A stretch of 64,000 bases of DNA from an uncultured Prevotella sp. (GCA_945869265.1 CAMBOI010000008.1:1-64000); one strand, 5' to 3'. Positions 37,712 through 47,508 are shown, counted from the stretch's first letter. The notes: a model not told the origin generated them from the sequence alone. Made by a program: numbers and translations.

Positions 37712-38800
37712 TTATTCAGCTACTTGCGCCTTGATAAATAGTTTCTTGACAAATGTCATGTCATGCTTCACCATGATTCTGACGAGTTCCTCGAACGATG
37801 TTTTTGTGGGATTCCATCCCAACTGCTTCTTGGCCTTGCTTGGGTCGCCGAGCAACTGATCTACTTCTGCGGGGCGGAAATACTTCGGGTCAACTTCGAC
37901 GAGAGCCTTGCCCGTAGCCTTGTCATATCCCTTCTCGTCAACGCCTTCGCCCTTCCATTCCAGTTCGATTCCCACTTCGCGGAATGCCAATGTGGCAAAT
38001 TCCCTCACTGTGTGGTATTCGCCGGTTGCGATGACGAAGTCGTCGGGCTCAGGCTGTTGCAGTATGAGCCACATACACTCCACATAGTCCTTGGCATATC
38101 CCCAGTCGCGCAGCGAGTTGAGATTTCCGAGATAGAGTTTGTCCTGATATCCCTGGGCTATGCGTGCAGCAGCGAGGGTGATTTTGCGTGTCACAAAGTT
38201 CTCTCCACGTCTCTCGCTCTCGTGGTTGAAGAGAATACCGTTGCAGCAGTACATGTTGTACGACTCGCGGTAGTTCTTCATGATCCAGAATCCGTAGAGT
38301 TTTGCAACCGAGTAGGGTGAGCGCGGATAGAATGGAGTAGTCTCCTTCTGTGGCACTTCCTGCACCTTTCCGAACAGTTCGGATGTTGAAGCCTGATAGA
38401 TGCGGCAAGTCTTTTCGAGTCCGCATATGCGCACTGCCTCCAGCAGTCTCAGCACTCCCACGGCGTCGGTGTCGGCAGTGTATTCAGGCACGTCGAACGA
38501 CACTTTCACGTGGCTCTGAGCCGCAAGATTGTATATCTCGGTAGGCTTTGTTTCACCAATGATTCTGATGAGCGACGACGAGTCGGTCATGTCGGCCCAA
38601 TGCAGATTAACCAGACGCGCCTTCTTCATGTCTCTCACCCATTCGTCGAGATACAAGTGCTCTATTCTTCCCGTGTTGAATGAAGATGAGCGGCGCAGAA
38701 GTCCGTGAACTTCATATCCCTTGTCGATTAGGAACTCGGCCAGATAAGAGCCGTCTTGTCCGGTAATACCAGTAATTAGTGCAACTTTTTTTTCTTTCAT
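37712..38800 (-). CDS. gmd: GDP-mannose 4,6-dehydratase
   Basis: First committed step to GDP-fucose. NADP site [16 protein letters not shown], catalytic STSELFG and [10 protein letters not shown] (YxxxK) are all present, and the length of 362 is normal. It is preceded by manC and followed by fcl, giving a complete mannose-1-P to GDP-fucose set. Confidence 0.96.
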   Translation of the reverse strand: MKEKKVALITGITGQDGSYLAEFLIDKGYEVHGLLRRSSSFNTGRIEHLYLDEWVRDMKKARLVNLHWADMTDSSSLIRIIGETKPTEIYNLAAQSHVKVSFDVPEYTADTDAVGVLRLLEAVRICGLEKTCRIYQASTSELFGKVQEVPQKETTPFYPRSPYSVAKLYGFWIMKNYRESYNMYCCNGILFNHESERRGENFVTRKITLAAARIAQGYQDKLYLGNLNSLRDWGYAKDYVECMWLILQQPEPDDFVIATGEYHTVREFATLAFREVGIELEWKGEGVDEKGYDKATGKALVEVDPKYFRPAEVDQLLGDPSKAKKQLGWNPTKTSFEELVRIMVKHDMTFVKKLFIKAQVAE

Positions 38801-38843
38801 TTTCTTTTAATATTTAATATGTGTGATTTATTTTTTTCAAAAT

Positions 38844-39911
38844 TTATGCCTCTCCCGTAAACTGCTTGATTCTCTGCTCCTCGTCAAGTCGGCATATCAG
38901 GAGCGTGTCGTCGTTTTCGGCCACGATATATCCGTCGAGTCCCTGCACGATCACCTTTTTCTCCTGAGTGGTGTGGATGATGCAGTTGCTTGTTTCGAAC
39001 ACGTTGATTTCGTTGCCTATGCAACTGTTGCCGTATAGGTCCTTCTTGGTGTTGGCCAGCAGCGAGCCCCATGTCCCGAGGTCGCTCCATCCGAAGTCAG
39101 CCGGACACACGAATATCTCCTCCGCCTTCTCCATGATGGCATAGTCAACCGAGATGCTGTTGCATGTAGGGAATTTCTCGTCGATCATGAGTTGCTCCTT
39201 GTCGGTGCCGTAGATGGGCAGCATGCCCTCGAACACCTTGGAGATAGCCGGCTGATACACCCTGAAGGCGTTGACGATGGTGCTCACGTTCCAGATGAAG
39301 ATGCCTGCGTTCCAGAAGTAGTCTTTCTTGGCGATGTATTGCTTGGCAGTTTCCAGGTCGGGTTTTTCGCGGAATGAATATACGCGGAATATTTCCTTGT
39401 TGCGCAGCGAACTGTTGGACAGGTCGGCCTGAATGTATCCGTATCCTGTTTCGGGTCGTGTGGGTTTCATACCGAGAGTTACGATAGCGTCGGAGTCCAT
39501 GGTGAAGTCGAGGCACGACTTTATCACCCTTCGGAATTCCTCGGTGTTGGTGACGATATGGTCGCTGGGAGTCACCACGATGTTGGCTTTAGGGTCTTGC
39601 GACTTTATTTTCCAGCTTACGTAAGCGATGCACGGGGCAGTGTTTCTCCTGCAAGGCTCGCACAGGATATTGCCGGCAGGCAAGTCGGGCAGTTGTTCCT
39701 TGACGATGTTGACGTACGCCTTGTTGGTCACTATCCACACGTTTTCGGGCTTGCATATCCCGCTGAATCTCTCCACGGTGAGTTGCAGCAGTGATTTTCC
39801 CACGCCGAGCACGTCAATAAACTGCTTGGGTTTTTCTACTGTGCTCATGGGCCAGAATCGGCTTCCCACGCCTCCAGCCATAATGACAAGATGGTTGTTT
39901 CTACTTCCCAT
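38844..39911 (-). CDS. manC: Mannose-1-phosphate guanylyltransferase
   Basis: Makes GDP-mannose from GTP and mannose-1-phosphate. The signature AGGVGSRFWPMSTVEKPKQF is at the N-terminus, followed by TPSDHIVTN and FREKPDLETA. The track includes 14 extra residues; MGSRNNHLVIMAGG at 39911 is the likely start, 17 bp after the DedA stop. The protein has no phosphomannose isomerase domain, unlike long bifunctional ManC. Confidence 0.95.
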   Translation of the reverse strand: MGSRNNHLVIMAGGVGSRFWPMSTVEKPKQFIDVLGVGKSLLQLTVERFSGICKPENVWIVTNKAYVNIVKEQLPDLPAGNILCEPCRRNTAPCIAYVSWKIKSQDPKANIVVTPSDHIVTNTEEFRRVIKSCLDFTMDSDAIVTLGMKPTRPETGYGYIQADLSNSSLRNKEIFRVYSFREKPDLETAKQYIAKKDYFWNAGIFIWNVSTIVNAFRVYQPAISKVFEGMLPIYGTDKEQLMIDEKFPTCNSISVDYAIMEKAEEIFVCPADFGWSDLGTWGSLLANTKKDLYGNSCIGNEINVFETSNCIIHTTQEKKVIVQGLDGYIVAENDDTLLICRLDEEQRIKQFTGEA

Positions 39912-39928
39912 AATATAATAAATAATAA

Positions 39929-40543
39929 TTAATGTTTCTTGAATTTTTTCCACGCAAAATATGCCGCCACGATGACAACCGCCGCCACGATGACGATTTT
40001 GATATATTCGGAGTATTCGTTGATTTTAGCCTCCAGTTGGCTTTCGGGCACAATGGAGTGTAGATACCATCCGAGGGCTGCGAGGATTGTGTTCCAGACT
40101 CCGGCTCCGATGGTGGTGTAGAGTATGAATTTTCCGAAGTTCATCTTGGCCAGTCCTGCCGGCACTGAGATGAGCTGTCTGATTACGGGCAGCAGTCGGC
40201 CGGTGAGTGTTGCCACCACACCGTGGTCGGCGAAGTATTTCTCGCTTCTTTGCACCTTTTCCTCGTTCAACAGGCACATGTGTCCCCACTTGCTTCGCGC
40301 GAAGCTGTAGATGAGCGGTCGGCCGAGATAGTAGGCGGCGGCATAGTTGATCATGGCTCCGAGGTCGGCTCCTATGGTTGCGAACACCACCACGAGCACC
40401 ACGTTCTGATATCCGGCAGCAGCGTGATAGGCTGCAGGTGCCACCACCACTTCCGACGGGAACGGTATCACTGTGCTCTCGATGAGCATCAGCAGCAATA
40501 TGGTGCCGTAGTTGAGGTTGCTTAATAACGATGATAAGTTCAT
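39929..40543 (-). CDS. DedA family (VTT domain) membrane protein
   Basis: A 204-residue inner-membrane protein with the DedA pattern: IESTVIPFPSEVVVAPAAYHAA, GADLGAMINYAAAYYLGR and GRLLPVIRQLISVPAGLAKM, plus a C-terminal membrane segment. The family includes lipid and undecaprenyl-phosphate flippases; a link with carrier lipid recycling in the neighbouring sugar pathway is only an inference. Its ATG overlaps the upstream stop as TAATG. Confidence 0.92.
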   Translation of the reverse strand: MNLSSLLSNLNYGTILLLMLIESTVIPFPSEVVVAPAAYHAAAGYQNVVLVVVFATIGADLGAMINYAAAYYLGRPLIYSFARSKWGHMCLLNEEKVQRSEKYFADHGVVATLTGRLLPVIRQLISVPAGLAKMNFGKFILYTTIGAGVWNTILAALGWYLHSIVPESQLEAKINEYSEYIKIVIVAAVVIVAAYFAWKKFKKH

Positions 40544-41979
40544 TAGATTTTCACATTTTTTACATAATCATAATATTGCTCTTTCTTTAACCCGGGCGGG
40601 AAGAAATCTCCGAAAATGAGTTCCACCTCGTCGGGATTGACGATGCATGCCTTCTGCATCAGTTTCACGCCCTTGGATATCTCCATCGTCCTGAGGAAGC
40701 TTACAGCTGCGTAGGTATACCCCTGATTCCATCCCTCGGGCATCACCCTCACGAGTTTTCTGTAATATGTGATGACATGTTCGTAGAGCTCATGGTCGTA
40801 GAGCGACACCATAATCTTGAATATGATTTCCGGGTCGCGCTTAGATTTCTTTACTGCTTTGTCAAAGAATTTCAGTCCTTCTTCCAACTGGTTGTTCATC
40901 AGGTGCACATGTCCGCGTAGCACGAGCCTTTGGTTTTCGGCGTTGGGCATGTCGTCGATATATTGAGAGTATTCTTCCGACAAGTCGAGATAGTCAAGTG
41001 CCTTCTCGATGTCCTTCTTTGAGCTGTAGATAAAGGCGAGGTCATCGCTTGCCTGGGTCATCACCATGGGGTCTTCTTCGCAGTGGTCGATGGCTTTATT
41101 CAGATATTTGCAAGCCTTGTCCATATCTCCGGTCATCAATAGGCATGAGCCCATTTCCACTTCGGCCTTGGCGTTGTTGGGTATGCGTTTCATGAATTTT
41201 TTAAATGCCGCAATAGCCTCTTTGGGGTTGCCTTGTCCGGCGAGCGATTTGCCCAAGCACCACAGTCCGTCGGTGTTGTCGGGATTGATGGCCAGCGAGT
41301 ATTCTGCACAGTTGCGGCATTCGTCAAACTTGTTTTCAAACAAGTATATGATGCCCATTGTGTTCCAGTATCGATACATGAAGGGATTTTTGTCGATTAG
41401 CGACTCGAGCACCTTGATAGCTGCTTCGTAGTCTCCCTTGCTGCAGTGTATGCGTGCAATGAGTTCGAGCCTTTCCTTGTGTTCTTTGTCGTTCATTTTA
41501 TTGAGCCAGCTCTCGGCGGGCATCACATAGTTGTAGTCCACAAAGAGCGCTCCGATGTCGAGCAGAAAGTTGTCTCTCTCCTCGGGCTCCAACTTTTTGT
41601 AGGCTTGGAGGATCATCCTTTCGGCGCGTGGGATATTGGCATTTGCTATCTCCAGTTCCACAGTGAGGTAGAAATAGTCGATGTCGCTCTTGTCGTCGAT
41701 GGCTTCGCATTGCCTGCGGGCTTCGTCTTTGTCGCCCATGGCGATGGCCTGTCGTGCCTTGAAGACGTGCGGGCCGATAGCCCCGGGATATAGTTCCAGG
41801 GCATAGTCGGCCATGGCGTTGGCTTTGTCTATCCGCCCGTCATAGTTGTAGTAGTCGATGATGTCGGTCATGTCGTCGATGTCCATAAACACCTTGTTGC
41901 CCTTCTTCACCGCCTCTTCATATAATTTGAGGTTTCTCTTGAATTCCTCTTTTTGGAATAGCTCCTCGTCGATGTGCAT
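40543..41979 (-). CDS. Tetratricopeptide-repeat protein
   Basis: A 478-residue protein made mostly of TPR helical pairs, e.g. RYWNTMGIIYLFENKFDECRNCAEYSLAINPDNTDGLWCLGKSL and AIAAFKKFMKRIPNNAKAEVEMGSCLLM. No signal peptide is seen, so it is probably cytoplasmic. It begins 9 bp after glnS and is coupled to the DedA gene. Function unknown. Confidence 0.88.
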   Translation of the reverse strand: MHIDEELFQKEEFKRNLKLYEEAVKKGNKVFMDIDDMTDIIDYYNYDGRIDKANAMADYALELYPGAIGPHVFKARQAIAMGDKDEARRQCEAIDDKSDIDYFYLTVELEIANANIPRAERMILQAYKKLEPEERDNFLLDIGALFVDYNYVMPAESWLNKMNDKEHKERLELIARIHCSKGDYEAAIKVLESLIDKNPFMYRYWNTMGIIYLFENKFDECRNCAEYSLAINPDNTDGLWCLGKSLAGQGNPKEAIAAFKKFMKRIPNNAKAEVEMGSCLLMTGDMDKACKYLNKAIDHCEEDPMVMTQASDDLAFIYSSKKDIEKALDYLDLSEEYSQYIDDMPNAENQRLVLRGHVHLMNNQLEEGLKFFDKAVKKSKRDPEIIFKIMVSLYDHELYEHVITYYRKLVRVMPEGWNQGYTYAAVSFLRTMEISKGVKLMQKACIVNPDEVELIFGDFFPPGLKKEQYYDYVKNVKI

Positions 41980-41988
41980 ATTTTTTTA

Positions 41989-43704
41989 CTACTTATTTAT
42001 TTTTGCCCATGTGTCCTTGAGTCCCACGGTCTTGTTGAATACGAGACGTTCGGGTGTGGAGTCGAGGTCGGGCGTGAAATATCCTATTCTCTGGAATTGC
42101 AGGAAGTCGCCCGGTTTGCATGTTGTGACGAAGTCCTCGACGTAGCAGTTGTCGAGCACTGTGAGCGACTCGGGGTTGAGCAGTTCGCGGAAGTCGCGCT
42201 CGTCGGCGGCAGGATTTTCGATGGTGAAGAGTCGGTCGTAGAGTCTCACCTCGGCCTTGTGGCAGTGGTCGCAGCTCACCCAGTGCAGCGTGCCCTTCAC
42301 CTTGCGGTTGGCTCCCTCCATTCCGCTCTTGCTCAGCGGGTCGTATTCGGCGTATATCTCTATGATGTTGCCCTCGTCGTCCTTTTTGCATCCCGTGCAT
42401 GTGACGATGTATGCGTTCTTGAGTCTCACCTCCTTGCCCGGAGTCATGCGGAAGAATTTCTTCGGTGCGTCCTCCATGAAGTCGTCGCGCTCTATCCACA
42501 GGTTGCGGCTGAAGGTGATGGTGTGCTTGCCGTCGGCCTCGTTTTCAGGATTGTTGATAGCCTCCATCTCCTCGGTCTGTCCCTCGGGATAGTTGGTGAT
42601 GACGAGTTTCACGGGGTTGAGCACTGCCGACACTCTCAGCGCGCGCTTGTTGAGGTCGTCACGCACGGCGGCTTCGAGCAGTGCGTAGTCGTTGAGTGCG
42701 TCGAATTTGGTGTAGCCTATCGAGTTGATAAACTGTCGGATGCTCTGAGCCGAGTATCCGCGTCGGCGCATACCGCATACGGTGGGCATTCGCGGGTCGT
42801 CCCATCCGCTGACGAGTTTCTCGTCCACGAGAGTGTGCAGTTTTCTCTTGCTCATCACGGTGTATGTGAGGTTGAGTCGGTTGAATTCTATCTGCCTCGG
42901 CCTGTAGTCGGCACCGAGCTTTGCCTCAGAGTCGTATTCCTTGAGGAAGTCGATGAATTTGTCGTAGAGTGGGCGATGTGGCACAAACTCGAGAGTACAG
43001 ATAGAGTGGGTGACACCCTCGAAATAGTCGCTCTGTCCGTGAGCGAAGTCATACATCGGATAGGCGTGCCACTTGGTGCCAGTGCGATGATGAGGAGTAT
43101 GAATGATGCGATACATCACCGGGTCGCGGAAGTGCATGTTGGGATTAGCCATGTCGAGCTTTGCCCTGAGCACCATCGAGCCCTCCACAGCCTCGGCGGT
43201 GTTCATCTTCTCAAACAGGGCGAGGTTTTCCTCCACGGGTCGGTCGCGGTATGGGCTTGCCTGTCCAGGCGTTGTCGGCGTGCCTTTCTGCTCGGCAATT
43301 TGCTCCGATGTCTGCTCGTCGATATATGCCATTCCTTTCTTGATCATCCACACGGCGAAGTCCCACAGCTGCTGGAAATAGTCGCTGGCGTAATATACGT
43401 TGCCCCATTTGAATCCGAGCCATTGTATGTCGTTGAGGATAGAGTCAACATATTCAGTATCTTCCTTCGAGGGATTTGTGTCGTCAAATCTCAGGTTGCA
43501 CACACCGCCGTATCTCTCTGCCACTCCAAAGTCCATGCATATGGCCTTGGCGTGTCCGATGTGAATATATCCGTTGGGCTCTGGCGGGAATCGTGTTTGG
43601 ATTCTGCCACCGTTTTTACCCTCGGCCAGGTCGGCCTCAACCATCTGTTCCACGAAGCTCAAGCTTTTCTTCTCTTCGTTTTCTTCAATCTTCTTTTCTG
43701 TCAT
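41989..43704 (-). CDS. glnS: Glutaminyl-tRNA synthetase GlnS
   Basis: Charges tRNA-Gln with glutamine directly. The HIGH-type motif is FPPEPNGYIHIGHAKAI (near residue 47), the KMSKS counterpart is VMSKRKL (near 283), and the anticodon-binding beta-barrels end the chain. The 571-residue length is normal. A 597-codon plus-strand ORF (41974-43767) covers the same DNA but is only the shadow of this gene. It is the first gene of the run glnS, TPR, dedA, manC, gmd, fcl. Confidence 0.97.
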   Translation of the reverse strand: MTEKKIEENEEKKSLSFVEQMVEADLAEGKNGGRIQTRFPPEPNGYIHIGHAKAICMDFGVAERYGGVCNLRFDDTNPSKEDTEYVDSILNDIQWLGFKWGNVYYASDYFQQLWDFAVWMIKKGMAYIDEQTSEQIAEQKGTPTTPGQASPYRDRPVEENLALFEKMNTAEAVEGSMVLRAKLDMANPNMHFRDPVMYRIIHTPHHRTGTKWHAYPMYDFAHGQSDYFEGVTHSICTLEFVPHRPLYDKFIDFLKEYDSEAKLGADYRPRQIEFNRLNLTYTVMSKRKLHTLVDEKLVSGWDDPRMPTVCGMRRRGYSAQSIRQFINSIGYTKFDALNDYALLEAAVRDDLNKRALRVSAVLNPVKLVITNYPEGQTEEMEAINNPENEADGKHTITFSRNLWIERDDFMEDAPKKFFRMTPGKEVRLKNAYIVTCTGCKKDDEGNIIEIYAEYDPLSKSGMEGANRKVKGTLHWVSCDHCHKAEVRLYDRLFTIENPAADERDFRELLNPESLTVLDNCYVEDFVTTCKPGDFLQFQRIGYFTPDLDSTPERLVFNKTVGLKDTWAKINK

Positions 43705-43732
43705 ATTTGTGTGTTCTTTATCATTTTTGGTG

Positions 43733-43763
43733 CAAAGATAATGTATTTAATCGATATCTCCAA
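43733..43763 (-). promoter_or_regulatory. Promoter of the glnS-led operon
   Basis: On the minus strand, TTG (43763-43761), a 20-bp spacer and TATCTTTG (43740-43733) match the Bacteroidetes consensus. The -7 box lies 28 bp before the glnS ATG. Confidence 0.75.
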
Positions 43764-43804
43764 ATAAATTCCCTTTTTTTTTATAATGTATAGCGAAAAC
43801 TTGT

Positions 43805-44215
43805 CTAAAACGTGTTTTCCACCGTCACCAGGATCGTCTCGTCCTTATGCTCCTCGATGAGCAGAATGAGGCGGTTCAGGGCGTCGCGCGAGTGGGTTAG
43901 CACACTTGGGAATGTGCGAGTTCCGATGAGAATGCACCCGCTGGAGTTGCGCACACTGTTGCCTACGTGAATCATTATGCCCGTGAAATGTGGCACGTTC
44001 TGCAGAAACGGCATTTGGGTTTTGAATTTCGTGCTGAATCTCATTTTCAACTTGTATGTGCCTTCGGGGATGGCGGTTTTTCCCGCCACCTTTTCCTCTT
44101 TGCTCCAGTCGATTGCCCTCGGTTCGAGGGTATCGGCGAAGTACCGGTCGTCCACATACATTTTTCCGGCAGTATATGTCTTGCCTTTAATGTCTCTTTT
44201 TATTACAATTTCCAT
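43805..44215 (-). CDS. DUF5675-like protein
   Basis: A 136-residue soluble protein that fits the DUF5675 pattern: GKMYVDDRYFADTLEP, IPEGTYKLKMRFSTKFK and MIHVGNSVRNSSGCILIG. The last string, a histidine followed by a Ser-Gly-Cys, resembles the L,D-transpeptidase (YkuD) active-site order H...SxGC, but that relation is an inference. No signal peptide. Such proteins occur near HU/smalltalk and lysis-type genes in Bacteroidetes genomes. A long repeat follows directly upstream of its start. Confidence 0.7.
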   Translation of the reverse strand: MEIVIKRDIKGKTYTAGKMYVDDRYFADTLEPRAIDWSKEEKVAGKTAIPEGTYKLKMRFSTKFKTQMPFLQNVPHFTGIMIHVGNSVRNSSGCILIGTRTFPSVLTHSRDALNRLILLIEEHKDETILVTVENTF

Positions 44216-44240
44216 AGTTCTTTGTATATATACGGGTTAA

Positions 44241-44434
44241 AAATAAAACTGTCATCTGTCATCTGTCACTACTTTCATCCACAGATGTTTTTATCCACAG
44301 ATTTCCACAGATGAAAATTTTTATTGGATTATCACAGATTTTTTATCCACAGAGTTTTTTGTCCACAGATTATCACAGATTAACACAGATTTTTTTAATA
44401 TCTAAAGATATTTTGATTATCACAGATTTTTTTG
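44241..44434 (-). repeat. Modules A and B of the composite repeat (left copy)
   Basis: The tract starts with GTCATCTGTCATCTGTCACT (module A) and goes on as CCACAGATTTCCACAGATG, ATTATCACAGATT and AACACAGATT units (module B). Bases 44246-44340 recur in reverse complement at about 51157-51252 with, by my reading, a single T indel in about 95 positions. A third copy of the module B part is at 55303-55470 and a fourth at the window start. Confidence 0.9.
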
Positions 44435-44680
44435 GGCACGGAAATCCACGGCTTTTTTTAAAAAAAAGACACGGCTTGGCTCCGCATTGATATCCCACGG
44501 CACTTCGTGATTACGGCTTGCTTCGCAAGTTCACGGCTTAGTTACATTTTTCAATATTTCAATATTTTAATATTTCATTTTAGAGCCGTGTCTATACTTT
44601 AGTATAGCCTTAATGCAAATAAAGCCATTCCTATGCGCAGCCCAGCCGTGTCTTTTTTAAAAGCCGTGTCCATCCGTGCC
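44435..44680 (-). repeat. Module C: 246-bp palindromic CACGGCT/AGCCGTG element, copy 1
   Basis: The element begins GGCACGGAAATCCACGGC and ends AGCCGTGTCCATCCGTGCC, so its ends are imperfect inverted repeats. Inside are hairpins such as CTTGCTTCGCAAG, CACGGCACTTCGTG and the 16-bp palindrome CTATACTTTAGTATAG. It has no ORF. Other copies: 50537-50757 (opposite orientation), 51002-51105 (half) and 55471-55721 (same orientation). Confidence 0.9.
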
Positions 44681-44833
44681 TAAAAATAAATCATCAATAA
44701 TCAATCATCATCCTAATCAGAGCCTTTGGCTCTTAATCTGTGCCAATCTGTGTTAATCTGTGGTCTGAAAAAAACTATCAGTGGTCTTTTCATCAGTGCC
44801 AATCAGAGTTAATCTGTGGTCTATAAAAACCTG
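44681..44833 (-). repeat. Module D: AATCTGTG repeats with an AGAGCC hairpin, copy 1
   Basis: After TCATCAATAATCAATCATC comes AGAGCCTTTGGCTCT (a small hairpin) and a series TCTGTGCCAATCTGTGTTAATCTGTGGTC. The tract ends at the stop codon of the VirE_N protein gene. A near copy at 55730-55826 likewise ends at the stop codon of the propeller sensor. Confidence 0.85.
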
Positions 44834-47107
44834 TCAGACTTTGCACTTCACAATCTCTCCGTCGATCGACTCGTAGCTCACAATCCCCCGCGCCTTCCAC
44901 TTGGCCAACAAGTTCTTGGCCGAGCCGCCTCGCTTGCCGAGCCTCGAGCGCAGGTTTTCCAAGTCCTTAAGCCGGAATATCTCGGGCAACATCTCACAGA
45001 GATTCTGCGGACCGCGATGGTTTGACAGCTTGTTCTCGGCAATCTCCTTCTCAAGCATCTCGCCGAAAATCAGCATCTTGCACCACAAGTCATATCTCAA
45101 CGACCATCTCACATAGTCCTCGATTACCGTGGTCCATTGCTGACCGTTGAGCAGCCAGAGCACCATTCCCTTGAGCCATGCTATCACCGTGGCGCGATAA
45201 CTCAGCACGAGATAACCCTCGGAGTCGTATAGTTCGGCCAGGCGCTCATTTTCGTCGCACAGATTCTGCGCAAATTTGTTGGCCTCCTCGCATTTGTATG
45301 TGCCGTGAAACGACTCCAGCAAGTCAACCACCTTGTTCACCGTGGCGCGGTATTCGTCATCGTAGATGCCATACACAGGGCGAGCGCCTTCGGGCTTGAT
45401 GATGGTAGATACCGAGAGGCGGGTGATGGTGCCGTCGGTGATGTTCTTCCTGAAGAAGTTGCGGGCGTTCTTCGGGCAGCTCGACGCATTGAAGTTGAAG
45501 CGAAGCGGAGCTATTCCCGTCACCGATGCCGAGCCCACTCGCTCCTGTCCGTGAGGACTATTGTCAAACGCTTTGCGAATGATTGTACTGACCTCTTGCT
45601 CACTATTCCGGGAGGTGATATTTTTCAGAGTGTCGAGTTCATCCACTTTTACGTAAATATATTTCTCACCGTTGTAGGCTGCGTCGGCCACTCGCTGATT
45701 GAACACTGCGTCGGTCAGATTGTCTATGAGCGACTGCACGCAGAGGTCTTTTGGTCTTGCCTCTAGCGATGTTGCCCCTTGCGGGTTTTTCAGTTTCCAT
45801 TGCGCCTCGCGTTCCCTGGCCACTTTGTCATTTTCGGATATTCTGCTCACCATCATCTGACAGGGTTTGGTGACGCATCCCTTACCTATCGACATCTGAG
45901 CTGCCAGCAATTCCATAAACGTAGCCTCGTGCAATACATTGTCCCAATACATAAATTTCACACCGCTCATGTTCACTGCCATTGGCGGGAAGAGATTTTC
46001 GCACACTGCAGGGCGATAGTATTCAGGCGCTCTGGAGCACAGTTCGCCCAAGGGTGAGGGGAGAATCGTGGGCATTTGGGGAGGCAATTTGCTGTCGAGT
46101 GCATTCACCAGTTCGAGTTGGCTTTTGCCCTTGTTCTCTTCCTCGTTGAGCAGGTTGAGCACCTTCTGCAGTTTGAAGTTGATGCCCTTGCGCGGTTCGT
46201 CGATAGCATTTTTCAGGCATTGCTCATATTCCTCCTGCGGCAGATCGCAATAGCGGGGGATGACCAATTTGAGCACATTGATGTCATAATCGCATATCGC
46301 GCGTAGCGAGCGTGCGAGGTCGAAGATGAGAGCATTGCGATTGCCCACCACAGGCTCTTTGCCACCATTATATACCTCCCAGTATTTCGCGATAATCTTT
46401 GTAAAATTATATCCGAAATAGATGACATCGCCTTGCGGTGCCGATTGCGCCTCTGCCGCCTTGTCCGATTGCTCCTCGGTCGCCTTGCTCGCCTCGGCCT
46501 CCGGCTTCGCTTCTGTCGCCGTTTCTGCCGTCGCCTTCGTCCTTTCCTCCTTCTTCCCCTCGGCTGCCTCATTTATAAATAGCTCGTCCTTGCAGAAGAA
46601 GAGATCCTGAGCATCTGCGGTAGGCGTAAAGAAGACGCGAGTGATATCTTTTGCCGCAGGATCCGCCTCCACGCCAAGCATTTTCGATGCCCATTTCAGG
46701 TTTTCCTCCTGACTCATTTCGGGATGGCGTCGGAACACCACGTGCAAGCCCTTCGTAGCCGAGCGCTCGAGCATCAGCAGTCCCAGTTCATCGGCCTTGG
46801 CGAGGATATTTTCCTTTACAATGTCAAACTGCCGTTGGAACTCCTCCTTATCCATTCCCGCCTGAAAATCCACGTCCATTCCCACCGAGTTGCTCTCCAC
46901 CGTGGCGCCTTTGAGCTTGCCGTCATTCGGCATACAGGAGTAATTGAACTGTATCATCCTGCGCTTGCCGTCAGCATTGCCGTTGCGCGCTTGTTGAGTC
47001 ATCTCGCGGTTGTGTTTTGAGTTGCGCAGTGCGGCAAATTCCTTGAAGTTCTTAATCGGGATCATAGTTTTCGCCCCGTTCTTATATTCTATTACGTGTA
47101 CGCTCAT
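44834..47107 (-). CDS. VirE_N / DUF3987-like primase-helicase-type protein (BT4734 family)
   Basis: A 757-residue protein. Residues about 1-180 match the BT4734/VirE N-terminal domain (VESNSVGMDVDFQ, MLERSATKGLHVVFRR), which resembles primase-type folds. A low-complexity A/E/K linker (about 180-220) follows, then a helical PriCT-like part (GNRNALIFDLARSLRAICDYD). The rest looks like DUF3987: KFMYWDNVLHEATFMELLAAQMSIGKGCVTKP, where GKGC stands at the expected P-loop but is degenerate. Family members sit with replication and mobile-element genes in Bacteroidetes. The exact role is unknown. Its ATG overlaps the upstream stop by 4 bp. Confidence 0.8.
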   Translation of the reverse strand: MSVHVIEYKNGAKTMIPIKNFKEFAALRNSKHNREMTQQARNGNADGKRRMIQFNYSCMPNDGKLKGATVESNSVGMDVDFQAGMDKEEFQRQFDIVKENILAKADELGLLMLERSATKGLHVVFRRHPEMSQEENLKWASKMLGVEADPAAKDITRVFFTPTADAQDLFFCKDELFINEAAEGKKEERTKATAETATEAKPEAEASKATEEQSDKAAEAQSAPQGDVIYFGYNFTKIIAKYWEVYNGGKEPVVGNRNALIFDLARSLRAICDYDINVLKLVIPRYCDLPQEEYEQCLKNAIDEPRKGINFKLQKVLNLLNEEENKGKSQLELVNALDSKLPPQMPTILPSPLGELCSRAPEYYRPAVCENLFPPMAVNMSGVKFMYWDNVLHEATFMELLAAQMSIGKGCVTKPCQMMVSRISENDKVAREREAQWKLKNPQGATSLEARPKDLCVQSLIDNLTDAVFNQRVADAAYNGEKYIYVKVDELDTLKNITSRNSEQEVSTIIRKAFDNSPHGQERVGSASVTGIAPLRFNFNASSCPKNARNFFRKNITDGTITRLSVSTIIKPEGARPVYGIYDDEYRATVNKVVDLLESFHGTYKCEEANKFAQNLCDENERLAELYDSEGYLVLSYRATVIAWLKGMVLWLLNGQQWTTVIEDYVRWSLRYDLWCKMLIFGEMLEKEIAENKLSNHRGPQNLCEMLPEIFRLKDLENLRSRLGKRGGSAKNLLAKWKARGIVSYESIDGEIVKCKV

Positions 47108-47481
47108 TTCAATGCCTCCTTTATTTCCTTTTTCATTACTGTCTTAAAGTCAACCCCCTCGTCGTCATACACTTTCATCATCAGCAGGTAGGCTCCGTCG
47201 GCTGTCTTCGACAGACTGCCGTGCATCGTGGATTTCAGTCGCACGGCGCGACTCTTGTTCTGTCTTGTCCTCGGTGTCACCACGATATATCCCTCGTCGT
47301 CGATAGAGTAGTAGCCCCATCTGTGCACCTGCTTCACCCTGTGCGGGCGTGCCGCGTCGGGCACCACCTTCACCGTGTTGTCTTCATACACCATTGCCTT
47401 GCCGGCATATACAGTCTCTAATGTTCGCGCGCAAGAAATACCTGCTTGGCAGGCAATCTCCAAAATCTTCTTTCGTGCCAT
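47104..47481 (-). CDS. Uncharacterised 125-aa basic protein
   Basis: I do not recognise this family. The N-terminus (MARKKILEIACQAGISCARTLETVYAGKAMVYED) could be a short helix-turn-helix. The middle has strands (RWGYYSIDDEGYIVVTPRTRQ) and the end is lysine-rich. It is coupled to the VirE_N gene by a 4-bp overlap, so the two proteins are probably made together. Confidence 0.75.
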   Translation of the reverse strand: MARKKILEIACQAGISCARTLETVYAGKAMVYEDNTVKVVPDAARPHRVKQVHRWGYYSIDDEGYIVVTPRTRQNKSRAVRLKSTMHGSLSKTADGAYLLMMKVYDDEGVDFKTVMKKEIKEALK

Positions 47482-47508
47482 ATTCTGAAATTAAATGTCT
47501 TGAAAAAA

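Noticed and set aside
41974-43767. A 597-codon plus-strand ORF
   Set aside because: It covers glnS in the other strand, has a composition rich in V, H and L with no family pattern, and glnS shows all synthetase motifs. It is a shadow ORF of GC-biased codons.
44241-44434. CACAGATT repeats as a CRISPR array
   Set aside because: Units are 10-20 bp with no unique spacers of constant length, and no cas genes are near.
46422-46610. Small ORFs inside the VirE_N linker region
   Set aside because: They are frames of the A/E/K-rich linker and show no start signals or conservation pattern.
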